A stretch of 64,000 nt of DNA, taken from contig NZ_JAEUAV010000005.1 of NCBI RefSeq assembly GCF_019511605.1, positions 62,001-126,000 of the forward strand. The letters run 5' to 3'. Below the pieces are notes generated by a model that saw only the letters and a program-made list of their open reading frames with translations, had not been told where the DNA came from and did no database searches. Shown piece after piece: positions 46,869 to 55,727 of the stretch (position 1 is the stretch's first letter; each line of letters begins with the position of its first letter). The position numbers and the translations under genes were made by a program. The DNA comes from Paraburkholderia phenoliruptrix (GTDB lineage: Bacteria > Pseudomonadota > Gammaproteobacteria > Burkholderiales > Burkholderiaceae).

Positions 46869-48164
46869 ATGGATGTCATTGTCATTGGCGGCGGGATTGC
46901 CGGCGTCGCCACCGCTTATCAGCTTCGCGCGGCCGGCCACCGCGTATGCGTCGTCGAACGCCATGCCACGGTTGCGCAGGGCGCAACCTATGGGCACGGC
47001 GGCACGGTCCTGCCGACGCCGCTCGACGTCTGGTTCGGCCCGACTTTCATGGCAAGCCGCCATCACGCGAAAAACGGCGTCATCAGCAAACCCGGTTTCA
47101 GCGGACCGGCGCGCCAGTTCGTCAAGAAGCTGGCCGCGCTGCAGGAACCGGAGTCATTCAGCCGCCAATACGGGCTGTTGCGGCCATTGATCGAGTCCTC
47201 GCGCGAGGCGATGGCGGACATGGAAGCCCGCTTTGGCTACGAGTTCGAACAGGCGAGCGGCCTGCTCTATCTGGTGCGTTCCGGTGACGAATGGGAGCAG
47301 ATTCAGCCGGCGCTCGGCCTGCTCGCGCGCCACGAGGTGCCGCACCATGTACTCAGCCCGGCGGAATGCGCGGCTTACGAGCATTCGGTGCGCACCGAGC
47401 CGGAGTTCGCGGGCGGCGTGCTGTTCGATCACGAACGCACCGCCAATTGCCCGCTGTTTGCCAAACTGATCAAGCAGACACTGGACAACCAGGGCGGCGT
47501 GCAGTTCATGCTCGGCTGCGAGGTCTCGGCGATTCGCCTCGACAGCCAGCGCGCGGCGGTGGAGCTGGCGGCGCGGCCGGGCGTGTCGAGCCGTTCGCGC
47601 GAAGTCGACGTGATTCATGCGGACGCCATTGTGGTCGCTGCCGGCCAGGGCAGTCTCGCGCTGCTCGAACGACTCGGTTTGCGGCTGCCGCTGTATCCGC
47701 TGCGACTGCATACGCTTGTCGCGCCCATCGCGCATGAAGAGTGCGCGCCGCATGTGGCGATTGTCGACGCGGTCAAGCGCATCACCATCAGCCGGATGAA
47801 TCACCGCTTGCGCATTGCCGGCGGCGCTGTCCTGCAGGCCGCCAACCAGCTCGACAAGCCGCTTGCCGAGGCGGTGACCGAGGAAGCGCTCGCGCTGCTC
47901 GGCCAGGCGACGCACGACTGGATTCCGGGAGCCGCGAGGATTTCGGCGGCCTTGCCGTGGGAAGGCACGAGGTTGCTGTCGCCGGATGGCCTGCCGGTGA
48001 TCGGCAACGCGCTGCATCCGCGGCTTTTTGTGAATGTCGGCCATGGGCCCGCTGGCTGGGGGCTGGCCTGCGGAGCGGGCAAGCTGGTGGCGGAGCTGGT
48101 CGGCGGCAAGACGCCGGACTTGCCCGAGGCCACGCTGGCCGGATTGCGGGCGGAGCGGTTTTAG
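46869..48164 (+). CDS. DadA-like FAD-dependent oxidoreductase
   Basis: The 431-residue flavoprotein has the dinucleotide motif GGGIAGVATAYQLRAAGHRV at residues 7-26 shown in part as GGGIAGVA, then GATYGHGGTVLPTPLD, and a C-terminal VGHGPAGWGLACGAGKLVAEL cofactor motif. This is the D-amino acid dehydrogenase (DadA/glycine oxidase) superfamily. The substrate is unknown, and residues typical of DadA are only partly kept. The start is set by ATG 46869 at the onset of the Rossmann strand; the upstream in-frame extension is Arg-rich and unlikely. The gene stands alone before nnr. Confidence 0.9.
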   Translation: MDVIVIGGGIAGVATAYQLRAAGHRVCVVERHATVAQGATYGHGGTVLPTPLDVWFGPTFMASRHHAKNGVISKPGFSGPARQFVKKLAALQEPESFSRQYGLLRPLIESSREAMADMEARFGYEFEQASGLLYLVRSGDEWEQIQPALGLLARHEVPHHVLSPAECAAYEHSVRTEPEFAGGVLFDHERTANCPLFAKLIKQTLDNQGGVQFMLGCEVSAIRLDSQRAAVELAARPGVSSRSREVDVIHADAIVVAAGQGSLALLERLGLRLPLYPLRLHTLVAPIAHEECAPHVAIVDAVKRITISRMNHRLRIAGGAVLQAANQLDKPLAEAVTEEALALLGQATHDWIPGAARISAALPWEGTRLLSPDGLPVIGNALHPRLFVNVGHGPAGWGLACGAGKLVAELVGGKTPDLPEATLAGLRAERF

Positions 48165-48287
48165 GGGCGGTGGCATCGCCTTACACCGCGCCTCGTCTTC
48201 GATCAACGCACGACACGTCCATCGGCACTACCATAGCGGTTCCAGAAGCTCTCGCGCCTGACATGCAGGCGCTCGCCCTGCTCTGCC

Positions 48288-49883
48288 ATGACCGCTGCCG
48301 ACCTCACGCCCCCGACGCTCATCCGCCCCGAAAACCGCGCGCTGCCGCTTCTGACGCTCGCCGATCTGCGAATCGCCGAGGCCCAGGCCGCCGCGACCCT
48401 GCCGGCACACACGCTGATGGACCGCGCCGGCAAGGCTGCCGCAAGCTTCCTGTTCGACCAGATCGCGCGCGACACGTCGACGGAAAAGTCGCGGCAGCGC
48501 GTCTGGCTGTGCGCCGGCCCGGGCAACAACGGCGGCGACGCGCTGATTCTCGCGGCCGAACTACACAAGGCAGGCATTGCCGTCGATGTGTGTATGCCCG
48601 TCGAAGTGAAACCGGATGACGCCCGCTGGGCACTCGAGACGGCGCGCGCAGCCGGCGTGGCGATCACCCAGGCGCCGCCCGCTTCGCTCGACGGCTACAC
48701 GTGGCTGGTCGACGGCATGTTCGGCATCGGCCTCACGCGTGCGCTCGAAGGCGCGTTCGCGGACCTCGCGCGACGACTCTCGCAGCGCGCGAGGACACGC
48801 GCGCGTAGCGGCGGCGTGCTCGCGCTCGATGTTCCAAGCGGCCTCGACAGTGATACCGGCGCGATAGTCGGTGCCGTCGGCACCGGCGACGCCGTGGTGC
48901 GCGCGACGCACACCATCACCTTCATCGCCGGAAAGCCTGGCCTCTTCACCGCGCAGGGCCGCGATCTCGCCGGCGCGGTGACGGTCGCGCCGATCGGCGT
49001 GGACAGCACGGCGCGCGACTCGATCCGGCTGAACGCGGCGGAACTGTTCGCCGGCTTTCTGCCGCCGCGCGATTTCGCGACCAACAAGGGCACCTTCGGC
49101 AGTCTCGCCGTGGTGGGCGGCGACACCGGCATGTGTGGCGCGCCGATTCTGGCCGCACGCGCCGCGTTGTTCAGCGGTGCGGGCAAGGTTCACGTCGCGC
49201 TGCTCGGCGCGGGCGGCCCTCCCTACGATCCGCCGCATCCCGAGTTGATGCTGCATGGCGTCGACGCTCTGCCGCTTGACAAGATGGACGCGCTCGCCGT
49301 GGGATGCGGCATGGGCCACGGCGAGCGCGCCGCACGCGTGTTGCATGACGTGCTGCAACTGGACGTGCCGAAACTGCTCGACGCCGACGCGCTCAACCTG
49401 ATTTCCAAAGACGCGGCGCTGGCCGCGGCCGTCACCGCACGCGGCACGGCAGGCGATCCTTGCGTGCTCACCCCTCATCCGCTCGAAGCCGCGCGCCTGC
49501 TGGGGACCGACGCTGCGGGCGTGCAGCGCGACCGCCTGAGCACGGCACGCGCGCTCGCCGCGCGCTTTGCTAGCGTGGTGGTGCTGAAAGGCTCGGGCAC
49601 GGTGGTCGCTGCCGCCGACGGCCGTCTGACGATCAATCCGACCGGCAATGCCGCGCTCGCGACGGGCGGCACCGGCGACGTGCTCGGCGGCATCATCGGC
49701 GCGCTGCTGGCGCAGCGGCTGCCGGGCTACGAGGCGGCGCTCGCGGGCGTCTACCTGCACGGACTCGCCGCCGACACGCTGAGCGCGCAGGGCCACGGCC
49801 CCGCCGGACTGACGGCAGGCGAGCTCGCGCCGATGGTGCGGACGTTGTTAAACCGCATGTTCTATCCGGCGGCGCAAGCGTAA
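48288..49883 (+). CDS. nnr: Bifunctional NAD(P)H-hydrate epimerase / ADP-dependent NAD(P)H-hydrate dehydratase
   Basis: Repairs hydrated NAD(P)H. The 531-residue fusion has an N-terminal YjeF epimerase half (LMDRAGKAA, CAGPGNNGGDALI, LDVPSGLDSDTG) to about residue 245. A C-terminal ribokinase-like dehydratase half follows (NKGTFGSLAVVGGDTGMCGA, LTPHPLEAARLLG, the catalytic-loop sequence ATGGTGDVLGGIIGALLAQ shown as GGTGDVLGG). The length suits the fused bacterial form (about 500). No operon partner is obvious; 123 bases separate it from the FAD oxidoreductase. Confidence 0.95.
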   Translation: MTAADLTPPTLIRPENRALPLLTLADLRIAEAQAAATLPAHTLMDRAGKAAASFLFDQIARDTSTEKSRQRVWLCAGPGNNGGDALILAAELHKAGIAVDVCMPVEVKPDDARWALETARAAGVAITQAPPASLDGYTWLVDGMFGIGLTRALEGAFADLARRLSQRARTRARSGGVLALDVPSGLDSDTGAIVGAVGTGDAVVRATHTITFIAGKPGLFTAQGRDLAGAVTVAPIGVDSTARDSIRLNAAELFAGFLPPRDFATNKGTFGSLAVVGGDTGMCGAPILAARAALFSGAGKVHVALLGAGGPPYDPPHPELMLHGVDALPLDKMDALAVGCGMGHGERAARVLHDVLQLDVPKLLDADALNLISKDAALAAAVTARGTAGDPCVLTPHPLEAARLLGTDAAGVQRDRLSTARALAARFASVVVLKGSGTVVAAADGRLTINPTGNAALATGGTGDVLGGIIGALLAQRLPGYEAALAGVYLHGLAADTLSAQGHGPAGLTAGELAPMVRTLLNRMFYPAAQA

Positions 49884-50382
49884 TCGCGCGATGACATGCG
49901 TCGTGGCTCGGCTAGCCGCGGCGCGTCTTATACCGCCTGGCTAAAGCGCTGCCGCCCGTCGCGCAACGCCGCTATACTGAGGGACTGCATGACCTGCCGT
50001 GCAGACGTGCTGGCGCCGCGTGGGCGTTTTGTTGCCGCGTTGTTGTCGGTTTTTTTGTCGCGTTGTTGCCCCTTTGTCGCCCCTTTGTTGCCCCTCTATG
50101 TGATTGCGGCAACGAGTGTCGGCCACTGTGCGCGCCGCGCGTGGCATCGAATCGCGCGCGAAGCGTGCGCAATCGCCGTGAATGATCGCGAATCGCAGTG
50201 AATCGTTATGAATCGCGAGGCATTCGACGCAGCGCGGCACAGGCGCAGCGCCTTGAGTCCCGCGGCGTCGGAGACTTTGCGGCGAACGCGGCTGTACGGC
50301 CTCGCTCTAACAGCATCGTTGCATCATCCTTGGCGGCGCTTTGCGCGCGCCTTTCTTCGTGCCCCTTGGTTAGACGGACGCT
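49884..50382. other. Gene-free spacer upstream of pgi
   Basis: No gene was recognised. TATACT at about 49,972-49,977 is a possible -10. Around 50,030-50,100 there is a T- and G-rich stretch with imperfect TTGTTGCC and CCCCTTTGT repeats. No terminator for nnr was identified. Confidence 0.45.
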
Positions 50383-52005
50383 ATGACCCAGAACTCGCTC
50401 ACCTCCTGGTCCTCGTTGCAAACGCATTACGAACAGATTCGCGACGCGCATCTGCGCGACTGGTTCGCCCCCGGGAACGATCCCGCGCCGACGCGCGCTG
50501 AACGCTTTGCGTTCGCGGGCGGCGGTCTCGCAGCAGATTTCTCGAAGAATCGCATCACCGACGAAACCCTCAAACTGCTCGTGCAGCTCGCGCGCGAAGC
50601 CGGCGTCGAGAAGCGCCGCGACGCCATGTTCGCAGGCGAAGTCGTCAATCCCACCGAAGGCCGCGCGGCATTGCATACCGCGCTGCGCGCGAGCAACCCG
50701 AATGCGCCGTTTCACGCGCAGGTGCAGGCCGAGCGCGCGAAGATGGCTGCTTTCGCCGAGCAGGTGCGCAGCGGCGCGTGGACCGGCTACACCGGCAAGC
50801 GCATTCGCCATGTCGTGAACATCGGCATCGGCGGCTCGGACCTCGGGCCGAAGATGGTCGTGCATGCGCTGCATCATCTCGCCACGCCTGAGATTGCCAC
50901 GCACTTCGTGTCGAACGTGGACGGTGCGGACCTCTACAACGTGATGCAGCAGATCGATCCCGAAGAGACGCTCGCGATCATCGTGTCCAAGACTTTTACG
51001 ACGCTCGAAACCATGACCAACGCGCGCTCGCTGCGCGACTGGTTCGTCGAAAAAGGCTGTCCGGAAAATGCACTCGCGAAGCACTTCGTCGGCGTGTCGG
51101 CGAATCCAGCCGAAGTCGTGAAGTTCGGCATCGCGAAAGAAAATGTGTTCGAAATGTGGGACTGGGTGGGCGGCCGCTATTCGTTGTGGTCGGCCGTCGG
51201 TCTGTCGATCATGATCGCGGTCGGGCCGCAGCAGTTCGGCGAACTGCTAGCGGGCGCCAACGAAATGGACGAGCATTTCCGCAGCGCGCCGCTCGAAAAG
51301 AATCTGCCGGTGCTGCTCGGCATGATCGGTATCTGGTATCGCAACTTCTTCGGCTCGCAAAGCTACCTGGCGGCGCCCTATTCCGAAGCGCTGCATTTCC
51401 TGCCGTCCTATCTGCAACAACTGGAGATGGAGAGCAACGGCAAGTCGGCGCGGCTTGACGGCGCAATGGTCGATTATCCGACCTCAGCGGTGACATGGGG
51501 CGAGCCGGGCACGAACGGGCAGCATGCGTTCTTCCAGATGCTTCATCAAGGTCCGACTATCGTGCCGATCGACTTCATCGCCGTGCTGACGCCCGAGCAT
51601 CCGCTCGTCAGCCATCACGCGAAGCTGCTCGCCAACTGCTTCGCGCAAAGCGAAGCGCTCATGTTGGGCCGCACGCTCGAAGAAGCGAAAAAAGTCGCCG
51701 GTCCGGACAAGCCGGAGCTCGCGCCGCACCTGGTGTTTCCGGGCAACCGTCCCACCACCACCCTGATTCTCGAGGCACTCACCGCGCGTTCGCTCGGCGC
51801 GTTGATCGCGTTGTACGAGCACAAGGTGCTGGTGCAGGCGTCGGTATGGAACATTAATCCGTTCGATCAATGGGGAGTCGAGCTCGGCAAGATTCTCGGC
51901 AAGGTGGTTGAAGCGGATCTCACGGCGGCGAGCGTGGACGAAAAGAAGCACGACTCCTCGACGTCGGCGTTGATCGCGCGCGCACGCGCAGCGTTGAAGC
52001 GCTGA
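50383..52005 (+). CDS. pgi: Glucose-6-phosphate isomerase
   Basis: Interconverts glucose-6-phosphate and fructose-6-phosphate. The 540-residue enzyme has [62 protein letters not shown] and [12 protein letters not shown], covering all family signatures and catalytic residues. The TGACC-terminated start at ATG 50383 gives the usual length (about 540-550). A strong hairpin terminator follows. It supplies fructose-6-phosphate for the GDP-mannose pathway of the bce cluster, though the genes are 44 kb apart. Confidence 0.97.
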   Translation: MTQNSLTSWSSLQTHYEQIRDAHLRDWFAPGNDPAPTRAERFAFAGGGLAADFSKNRITDETLKLLVQLAREAGVEKRRDAMFAGEVVNPTEGRAALHTALRASNPNAPFHAQVQAERAKMAAFAEQVRSGAWTGYTGKRIRHVVNIGIGGSDLGPKMVVHALHHLATPEIATHFVSNVDGADLYNVMQQIDPEETLAIIVSKTFTTLETMTNARSLRDWFVEKGCPENALAKHFVGVSANPAEVVKFGIAKENVFEMWDWVGGRYSLWSAVGLSIMIAVGPQQFGELLAGANEMDEHFRSAPLEKNLPVLLGMIGIWYRNFFGSQSYLAAPYSEALHFLPSYLQQLEMESNGKSARLDGAMVDYPTSAVTWGEPGTNGQHAFFQMLHQGPTIVPIDFIAVLTPEHPLVSHHAKLLANCFAQSEALMLGRTLEEAKKVAGPDKPELAPHLVFPGNRPTTTLILEALTARSLGALIALYEHKVLVQASVWNINPFDQWGVELGKILGKVVEADLTAASVDEKKHDSSTSALIARARAALKR

Positions 52006-52110
52006 CGGCCGGCGCCGGCTCAGGTGCCGGCTCAGGTGCCGGCGCAGGTGTCGGTGCTGTGCAAGCGTTCTGCCGGCGTTGTACATGCGCGTCTTGCAGT
52101 CCGATGGTAA

Positions 52111-52308
52111 GAGCGGGCCCGTCGCGGCCCGCTTTTTTTTGGCGGCGCGCCTGTCGTCAGGAAAGGCATTTCATGGAGCGACGCGTACTCGTTCGTCGCG
52201 GCCGTAGAACCCAACGCGCAGGAGCGCGCGGACAAGTGGTGCAAGCCATTCAAGCGCGGCAAGTTCGAGGCGTGTTTGCTCGCGTTCTACTTCGTAGAAG
52301 CGAGGTGA
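52111..52308 (+). pseudogene. Possible C-terminal gene remnant
   Basis: An open frame without a usable start runs from an in-frame TAA at 52108-52110 to TGA at 52306-52308. Its last 45 codons read like real protein (ISWSDAYSFVAAVEP, ERADKWCKPFKRGKFEACLL, AFYFVEAR), with Trp, Phe, Tyr and Cys spread as in a folded domain. I do not recognise the family. It starts inside or just after the pgi terminator, as if foreign sequence had been joined there. The alternative is a chance open frame in GC-rich DNA. Confidence 0.3.
52112..52140 (+). terminator. Rho-independent terminator after pgi
   Basis: Stem AGCGGGCC/GGCCCGCT with loop CGTCGC at 52112-52133, followed by eight T. The 12-bp repeat GCCGGCTCAGGT lies between the pgi stop and this hairpin. 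Confidence 0.88.
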
Positions 52309-52532
52309 CTTTTTCTCTCGTTTCAAGCAATTTTCCGTCGATTGTGACTCCTGCTTGACGATGCCAGAATTCCGAGCTCGATCATTTCGCTAGCCAATTT
52401 GCCATTAGCGCCTCAGTCCTCGTTCGCGTATGACGTGGACTGGTGCGAGCCTCCGGCGTCGTGATGTGAGATTGGCAACGGGCAATGGCATACGGCAGCC
52501 GCATCGGCGAACACCTACTGGAGAACGCGATA
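52309..52532. other. AT-richer spacer upstream of the reductase gene
   Basis: No gene was recognised. Base composition falls noticeably below that of the flanking genes. It begins the less GC-rich segment that continues to about 55.6 kb. Confidence 0.4.
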
Positions 52533-53429
52533 ATGAAGAACCCTGAGAATCCGACGGTGGCGCTGATCGGCCCCGGCGCGATCGGCACGACGGTAGCGGC
52601 GGCGCTTCACGAGGTCGGCCGCACACCGATCATTTGCGGCCGTTCCGCGCATGCCGGCCTCGAGCTTCGTTTCGATGGCGGTCAGATTGCCGTACCCGGA
52701 CCTGTGCTGACCGATCCGGCCGCAATCAAAGGCGCTGTTGACCTTGTTTTTGTCGCAGTCAAGGCGACGCAGTTGGATGCCGCGGCACCTTGGCTGTCGG
52801 CATTGTGCGACGAGTCGACGGTGGTTTGCGTGCTGCAAAATGGCGTCGAACAAAAGAAGCTAGTCGCACGCTATTTGTCCGGCAACCCGGTGCTGCCCTC
52901 GGTAGTATGGTTTCCCGCTGAACGCGAGAGCGACGCCTCAGTGTGGCTACGGGCCCAGCCGCGGCTGACCTTGCCCGATGCGCCCGAGACTGGCGTTGTA
53001 CTTGCAGCTCTGCGCCACACACGATGTTCAGTGGACGTGCAGGCCGATTTCACGACCGTCGCGTGGAGAAAACTGCTACAAAACGCCGTGGCGGGGCTCA
53101 TGGTACTCGCGGGTCGCCGGGCCGGCATGTACTCACGACCAGACATCACGGAGCTGTCGCTCGTCTACTTGCGAGAATGCCTCGAAGTGGCACGCGCGGA
53201 GGGTGCAGCGCTCGGCGACGAGGTGCCTCAGGAGATTCTCGATGGACTCTTAAAGGCCCCACCCGACCTAGGCACCTCGATTCTTGCGGACCGACAGGCG
53301 GGCCGCCCGCTCGAATGGGACTGTCGCAACGGCGTTGTACAGCGATGCGGCCGGGCTCACGGTATTCCTACGCCGATAAGCGACCTGGTCGTGCCGCTGC
53401 TGGCCGCTGCAAGCGACGGCCCGGGTTGA
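52533..53429 (+). CDS. Ketopantoate-reductase-family protein
   Basis: The 298-residue NADP-binding protein has the motif GPGAIGTT at 13-20, then VAVKATQLDAA, VLQNGVEQKKL, the C-terminal domain with AWRKLLQNAVAGLMVL (the conserved lysine and asparagine) and EWDCRNGVVQRCGRAHGIPTP. The family includes PanE, which makes pantoate for CoA, but many members act on other 2-keto acids, and this copy lacks vitamin-pathway neighbours. GGAG lies upstream of ATG 52533; the in-frame upstream start at 52485 has no site. Codon use is less GC-biased than in neighbouring core genes. Confidence 0.85.
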   Translation: MKNPENPTVALIGPGAIGTTVAAALHEVGRTPIICGRSAHAGLELRFDGGQIAVPGPVLTDPAAIKGAVDLVFVAVKATQLDAAAPWLSALCDESTVVCVLQNGVEQKKLVARYLSGNPVLPSVVWFPAERESDASVWLRAQPRLTLPDAPETGVVLAALRHTRCSVDVQADFTTVAWRKLLQNAVAGLMVLAGRRAGMYSRPDITELSLVYLRECLEVARAEGAALGDEVPQEILDGLLKAPPDLGTSILADRQAGRPLEWDCRNGVVQRCGRAHGIPTPISDLVVPLLAAASDGPG

Positions 53430-53636
53430 TACGCGTAGCTGTTGCAACGGCTGCCAGGTTCGGTCGGGCGCTTAGGGACCGGAGCGGTCGCACAAACCAG
53501 GCACGTAGGTGCGACCTCCTCTAGCAGCGCTCCGGACCTTGGAGAGAGCTTGTCTCCAGGGCTCGTCTCCAGGACACGCTTGGGCGCCGCCAATCCATCG
53601 ACGGTATCGGCGGACAATCCCGCACTGGCGCCCCGT

Positions 53637-55013
53637 CTACTGCACCTTCATCAGCGCCGGCGGGTAGTAGGTGCCGTTTGCCACTCCCTCAAGTGGGCCA
53701 TAGTAGCGGAAGGTCAACCGGTATTTGGCGCCTCGCGGTGTCGGCAGCCAATTTCCCTCCGGCGCGTTTGCGGGCTTCTCGGCAGCGAAATAGAGCGTTA
53801 GAGATCCGTCCGGCCCGTAGGTCAGGCCCGACTGTTCGTTGATCAAGTACTTTTTCAGCGGGTTGGGCAACACCCGGAAACGCGTGCTGTCCACCGCAAT
53901 GACCGACCAGAAATATTTCGCAAAGCGTGCAGGCAACGCGTCTTTGGGAAACGTCAAGGTGTACACATTGTCGCCGTTGAGTTCGGCGCCGGTCGAGTCG
54001 GCGGCACCCCGATAATAGAGTACCTCCGGCTTGATATTGGCCCAGATGCCCCGGTAATTGACCAGAGTGCGCGTGAGATAGTCGATACCGTACTCGCCCA
54101 CTACGCCCGGCCGAGCCCAGCCGTCCTGCACCGTTCCATGTCCGATCAGCTTGCCCGCCTCCCCAAGGTCGCGGAACGCCTTCGTGCGTATGACTTTGTC
54201 GATGCGTTCGCGCTGCGCGGGGATTTTCGCTTCGGCTGCTACGCGGCGGGCCAACGCCTGCATGGGCTCGAGGCCCGCGTTCCGGTCCGGATCACTGTCG
54301 AGTGCGAGGTTGGCTGCGTCGAATGCCTCGACTCCTGGAAACGCTTCGAGCCCGAAGATAGGCGTCCTGGGAACGGACGGCAGCCCGGGCGTTCCAGTGA
54401 CTGTCAGCTTGAACTGATGCTGTAGCGCCACCGCCGCGTCCGGATCGGCACCCAGCGCAACGCGTGTTAACAGCCGTGCGTACTTGACGGGCAAATCGAT
54501 CCGCATGGCACCGGCAGGCAGAGTGACCTTCGCCCCTTTCAGACAGACGGCAAAGTCGCCGGACGCCTTTTGCGGGAACACGCGTTCGTTGATGTTGGCG
54601 AGTGTCTCTCCCCACCCGCTCAATATCTGGACCGTGTAATAGCGCCCATTGATTTGCGGCACACTGACAATCGTGCAGCTGTTCTCGTCTACCGCAAGCC
54701 AGGACTCGGAGTACGCAACGTCGAGATTCGGATTCGGCCAGTCCACAGCGCCGGGCTTACGATGAACCAGTTGATTCCATTTAAATCCCTCCTGGAAATC
54801 CAGTTGCTGTTGACGTGTCACTAACAGCCGGCCAAGAAGGTAGATATACGCCTGGCTTATTTCTTCGTCGCTCAGGTGAGCCGAGGCGCTCGGCTCACCT
54901 GCCCGGTCTACGGCTACGACACCCGCAGCCTGTTGCTGGGCCGCTGCCGGACAAGCGGCGAGAATTGTCGCAGCAGTCGCGCTCGCGAACATGAATCGAC
55001 AAAAGAGTTTCAT
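53637..55013 (-). CDS. Exported DUF1254/DUF1214-domain protein
   Basis: The 458-residue product has a signal peptide (basic start, hydrophobic to about residue 20, cleavage near AAAQ). It contains an N-terminal DUF1254 half (YIYLLGRLL, DVAYSESWLAVDENSC, GRYYTVQILSGWGETLANIN) and a C-terminal DUF1214 half (DGWARPGVVGEYGIDYLTRT, YTLTFPKDALPARFAKYFWSV, YGPDGSLTLYF, NWLPTPRG). The fold is known but function in bacteria is not established. A strong GAGGAGG precedes the ATG. It lies in the less GC-rich segment and a possible metal-type operator is found about 165 bases upstream. Confidence 0.88.
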   Translation of the reverse strand: MKLFCRFMFASATAATILAACPAAAQQQAAGVVAVDRAGEPSASAHLSDEEISQAYIYLLGRLLVTRQQQLDFQEGFKWNQLVHRKPGAVDWPNPNLDVAYSESWLAVDENSCTIVSVPQINGRYYTVQILSGWGETLANINERVFPQKASGDFAVCLKGAKVTLPAGAMRIDLPVKYARLLTRVALGADPDAAVALQHQFKLTVTGTPGLPSVPRTPIFGLEAFPGVEAFDAANLALDSDPDRNAGLEPMQALARRVAAEAKIPAQRERIDKVIRTKAFRDLGEAGKLIGHGTVQDGWARPGVVGEYGIDYLTRTLVNYRGIWANIKPEVLYYRGAADSTGAELNGDNVYTLTFPKDALPARFAKYFWSVIAVDSTRFRVLPNPLKKYLINEQSGLTYGPDGSLTLYFAAEKPANAPEGNWLPTPRGAKYRLTFRYYGPLEGVANGTYYPPALMKVQ

Positions 55014-55727
55014 GCGCCTCCTCGGCTTGTTCAATCGTTGCATTTATATGGCGACTCCCGGCTTGAATGCCCGCGGCGGAGCGCGTTGCGATGAGGAACA
55101 TGCGCAGTTTTGGCAACGGGCGACACCGCGCTGCGAACGACCCGCCTCACCACTTTAAGCCATGAGTTCACGCATTGCCCCCCTCCAGGATAGGGGGTAT
55201 TCGCCGTCGAGGACTCACACAGAGGCAGATTGCAAACACAGAAATGCGGGGTGTTGCTGGTCCGTCTCCGACTCCCTTCCGTCGATCGACATCAGCTCAT
55301 TGGGGCCTTGCGCGAACTGTTCGGCGAAAGGTAACGGTTAATTGATGAAATGGCAATGAAACCTGCGAGCCGGCCCGACGGGGGCCGGAAATCTCCGTCG
55401 TCAGGCGCCGGAGCAAGTCGTAGCGGCGACAGTTTCTTGTAGGTTTCTCGGGGATCTGGCGTGCGATCGAATCGTCGGCAAGCCCATGATTTAGAAAGAG
55501 GCCGCGTCAATTCATTGTGCGCGGTTGCACGTGTGGCCTGTGGGTTGGGGGCTGTGCGTTGAGGGGCTGTGCGTTGGTGAGCCTGGCATTCGTCGCCTGA
55601 CTGCTTTTTCGCCTGGTGTGCCGGCAGTGCACGCTGACGCTGCCCCGGCGCGTATGCTGCGCCGCAGCGCTCGCCGACCATGCCAACCATGCCGATCAGC
55701 GCCGTCTCCCCCACGCGTCAGCGTCGT
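55014..55727. other. Long spacer between DUF1254 and YbbA genes
   Basis: Seven hundred bases without a convincing gene. It contains a C-tract/G-tract inverted repeat (55177-55200), a short start-less open frame (55194-55334), a GC-rich hairpin at about 55,371-55,391 (CCGGCCC/GGGCCGG), and a 15-bp GGGGCTGTGCGTTG repeat near 55,545-55,576. The mixture of unrelated pieces suggests a junction region. Confidence 0.45.
55177..55200. promoter_or_regulatory. C6-N9-G5 inverted repeat resembling a CsoR/RcnR/FrmR-type operator
   Basis: A run of six C at 55178-55183 and five G at 55193-55197 are separated by TCCAGGATA, with TAT flanking the G side. CsoR, RcnR and FrmR repressors are known to bind C/G-tract inverted repeats flanked by A/T in front of metal or formaldehyde genes. 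No such regulator is encoded nearby. The nearest start is the DUF1254 gene (minus strand), about 165 bases away. Weak assignment. Confidence 0.3.

Noticed and set aside
55292..55714. Minus-strand frame of 140 codons in the long spacer
   Set aside because: Low-complexity Arg/Pro/Gln frame with no start context and no family features.
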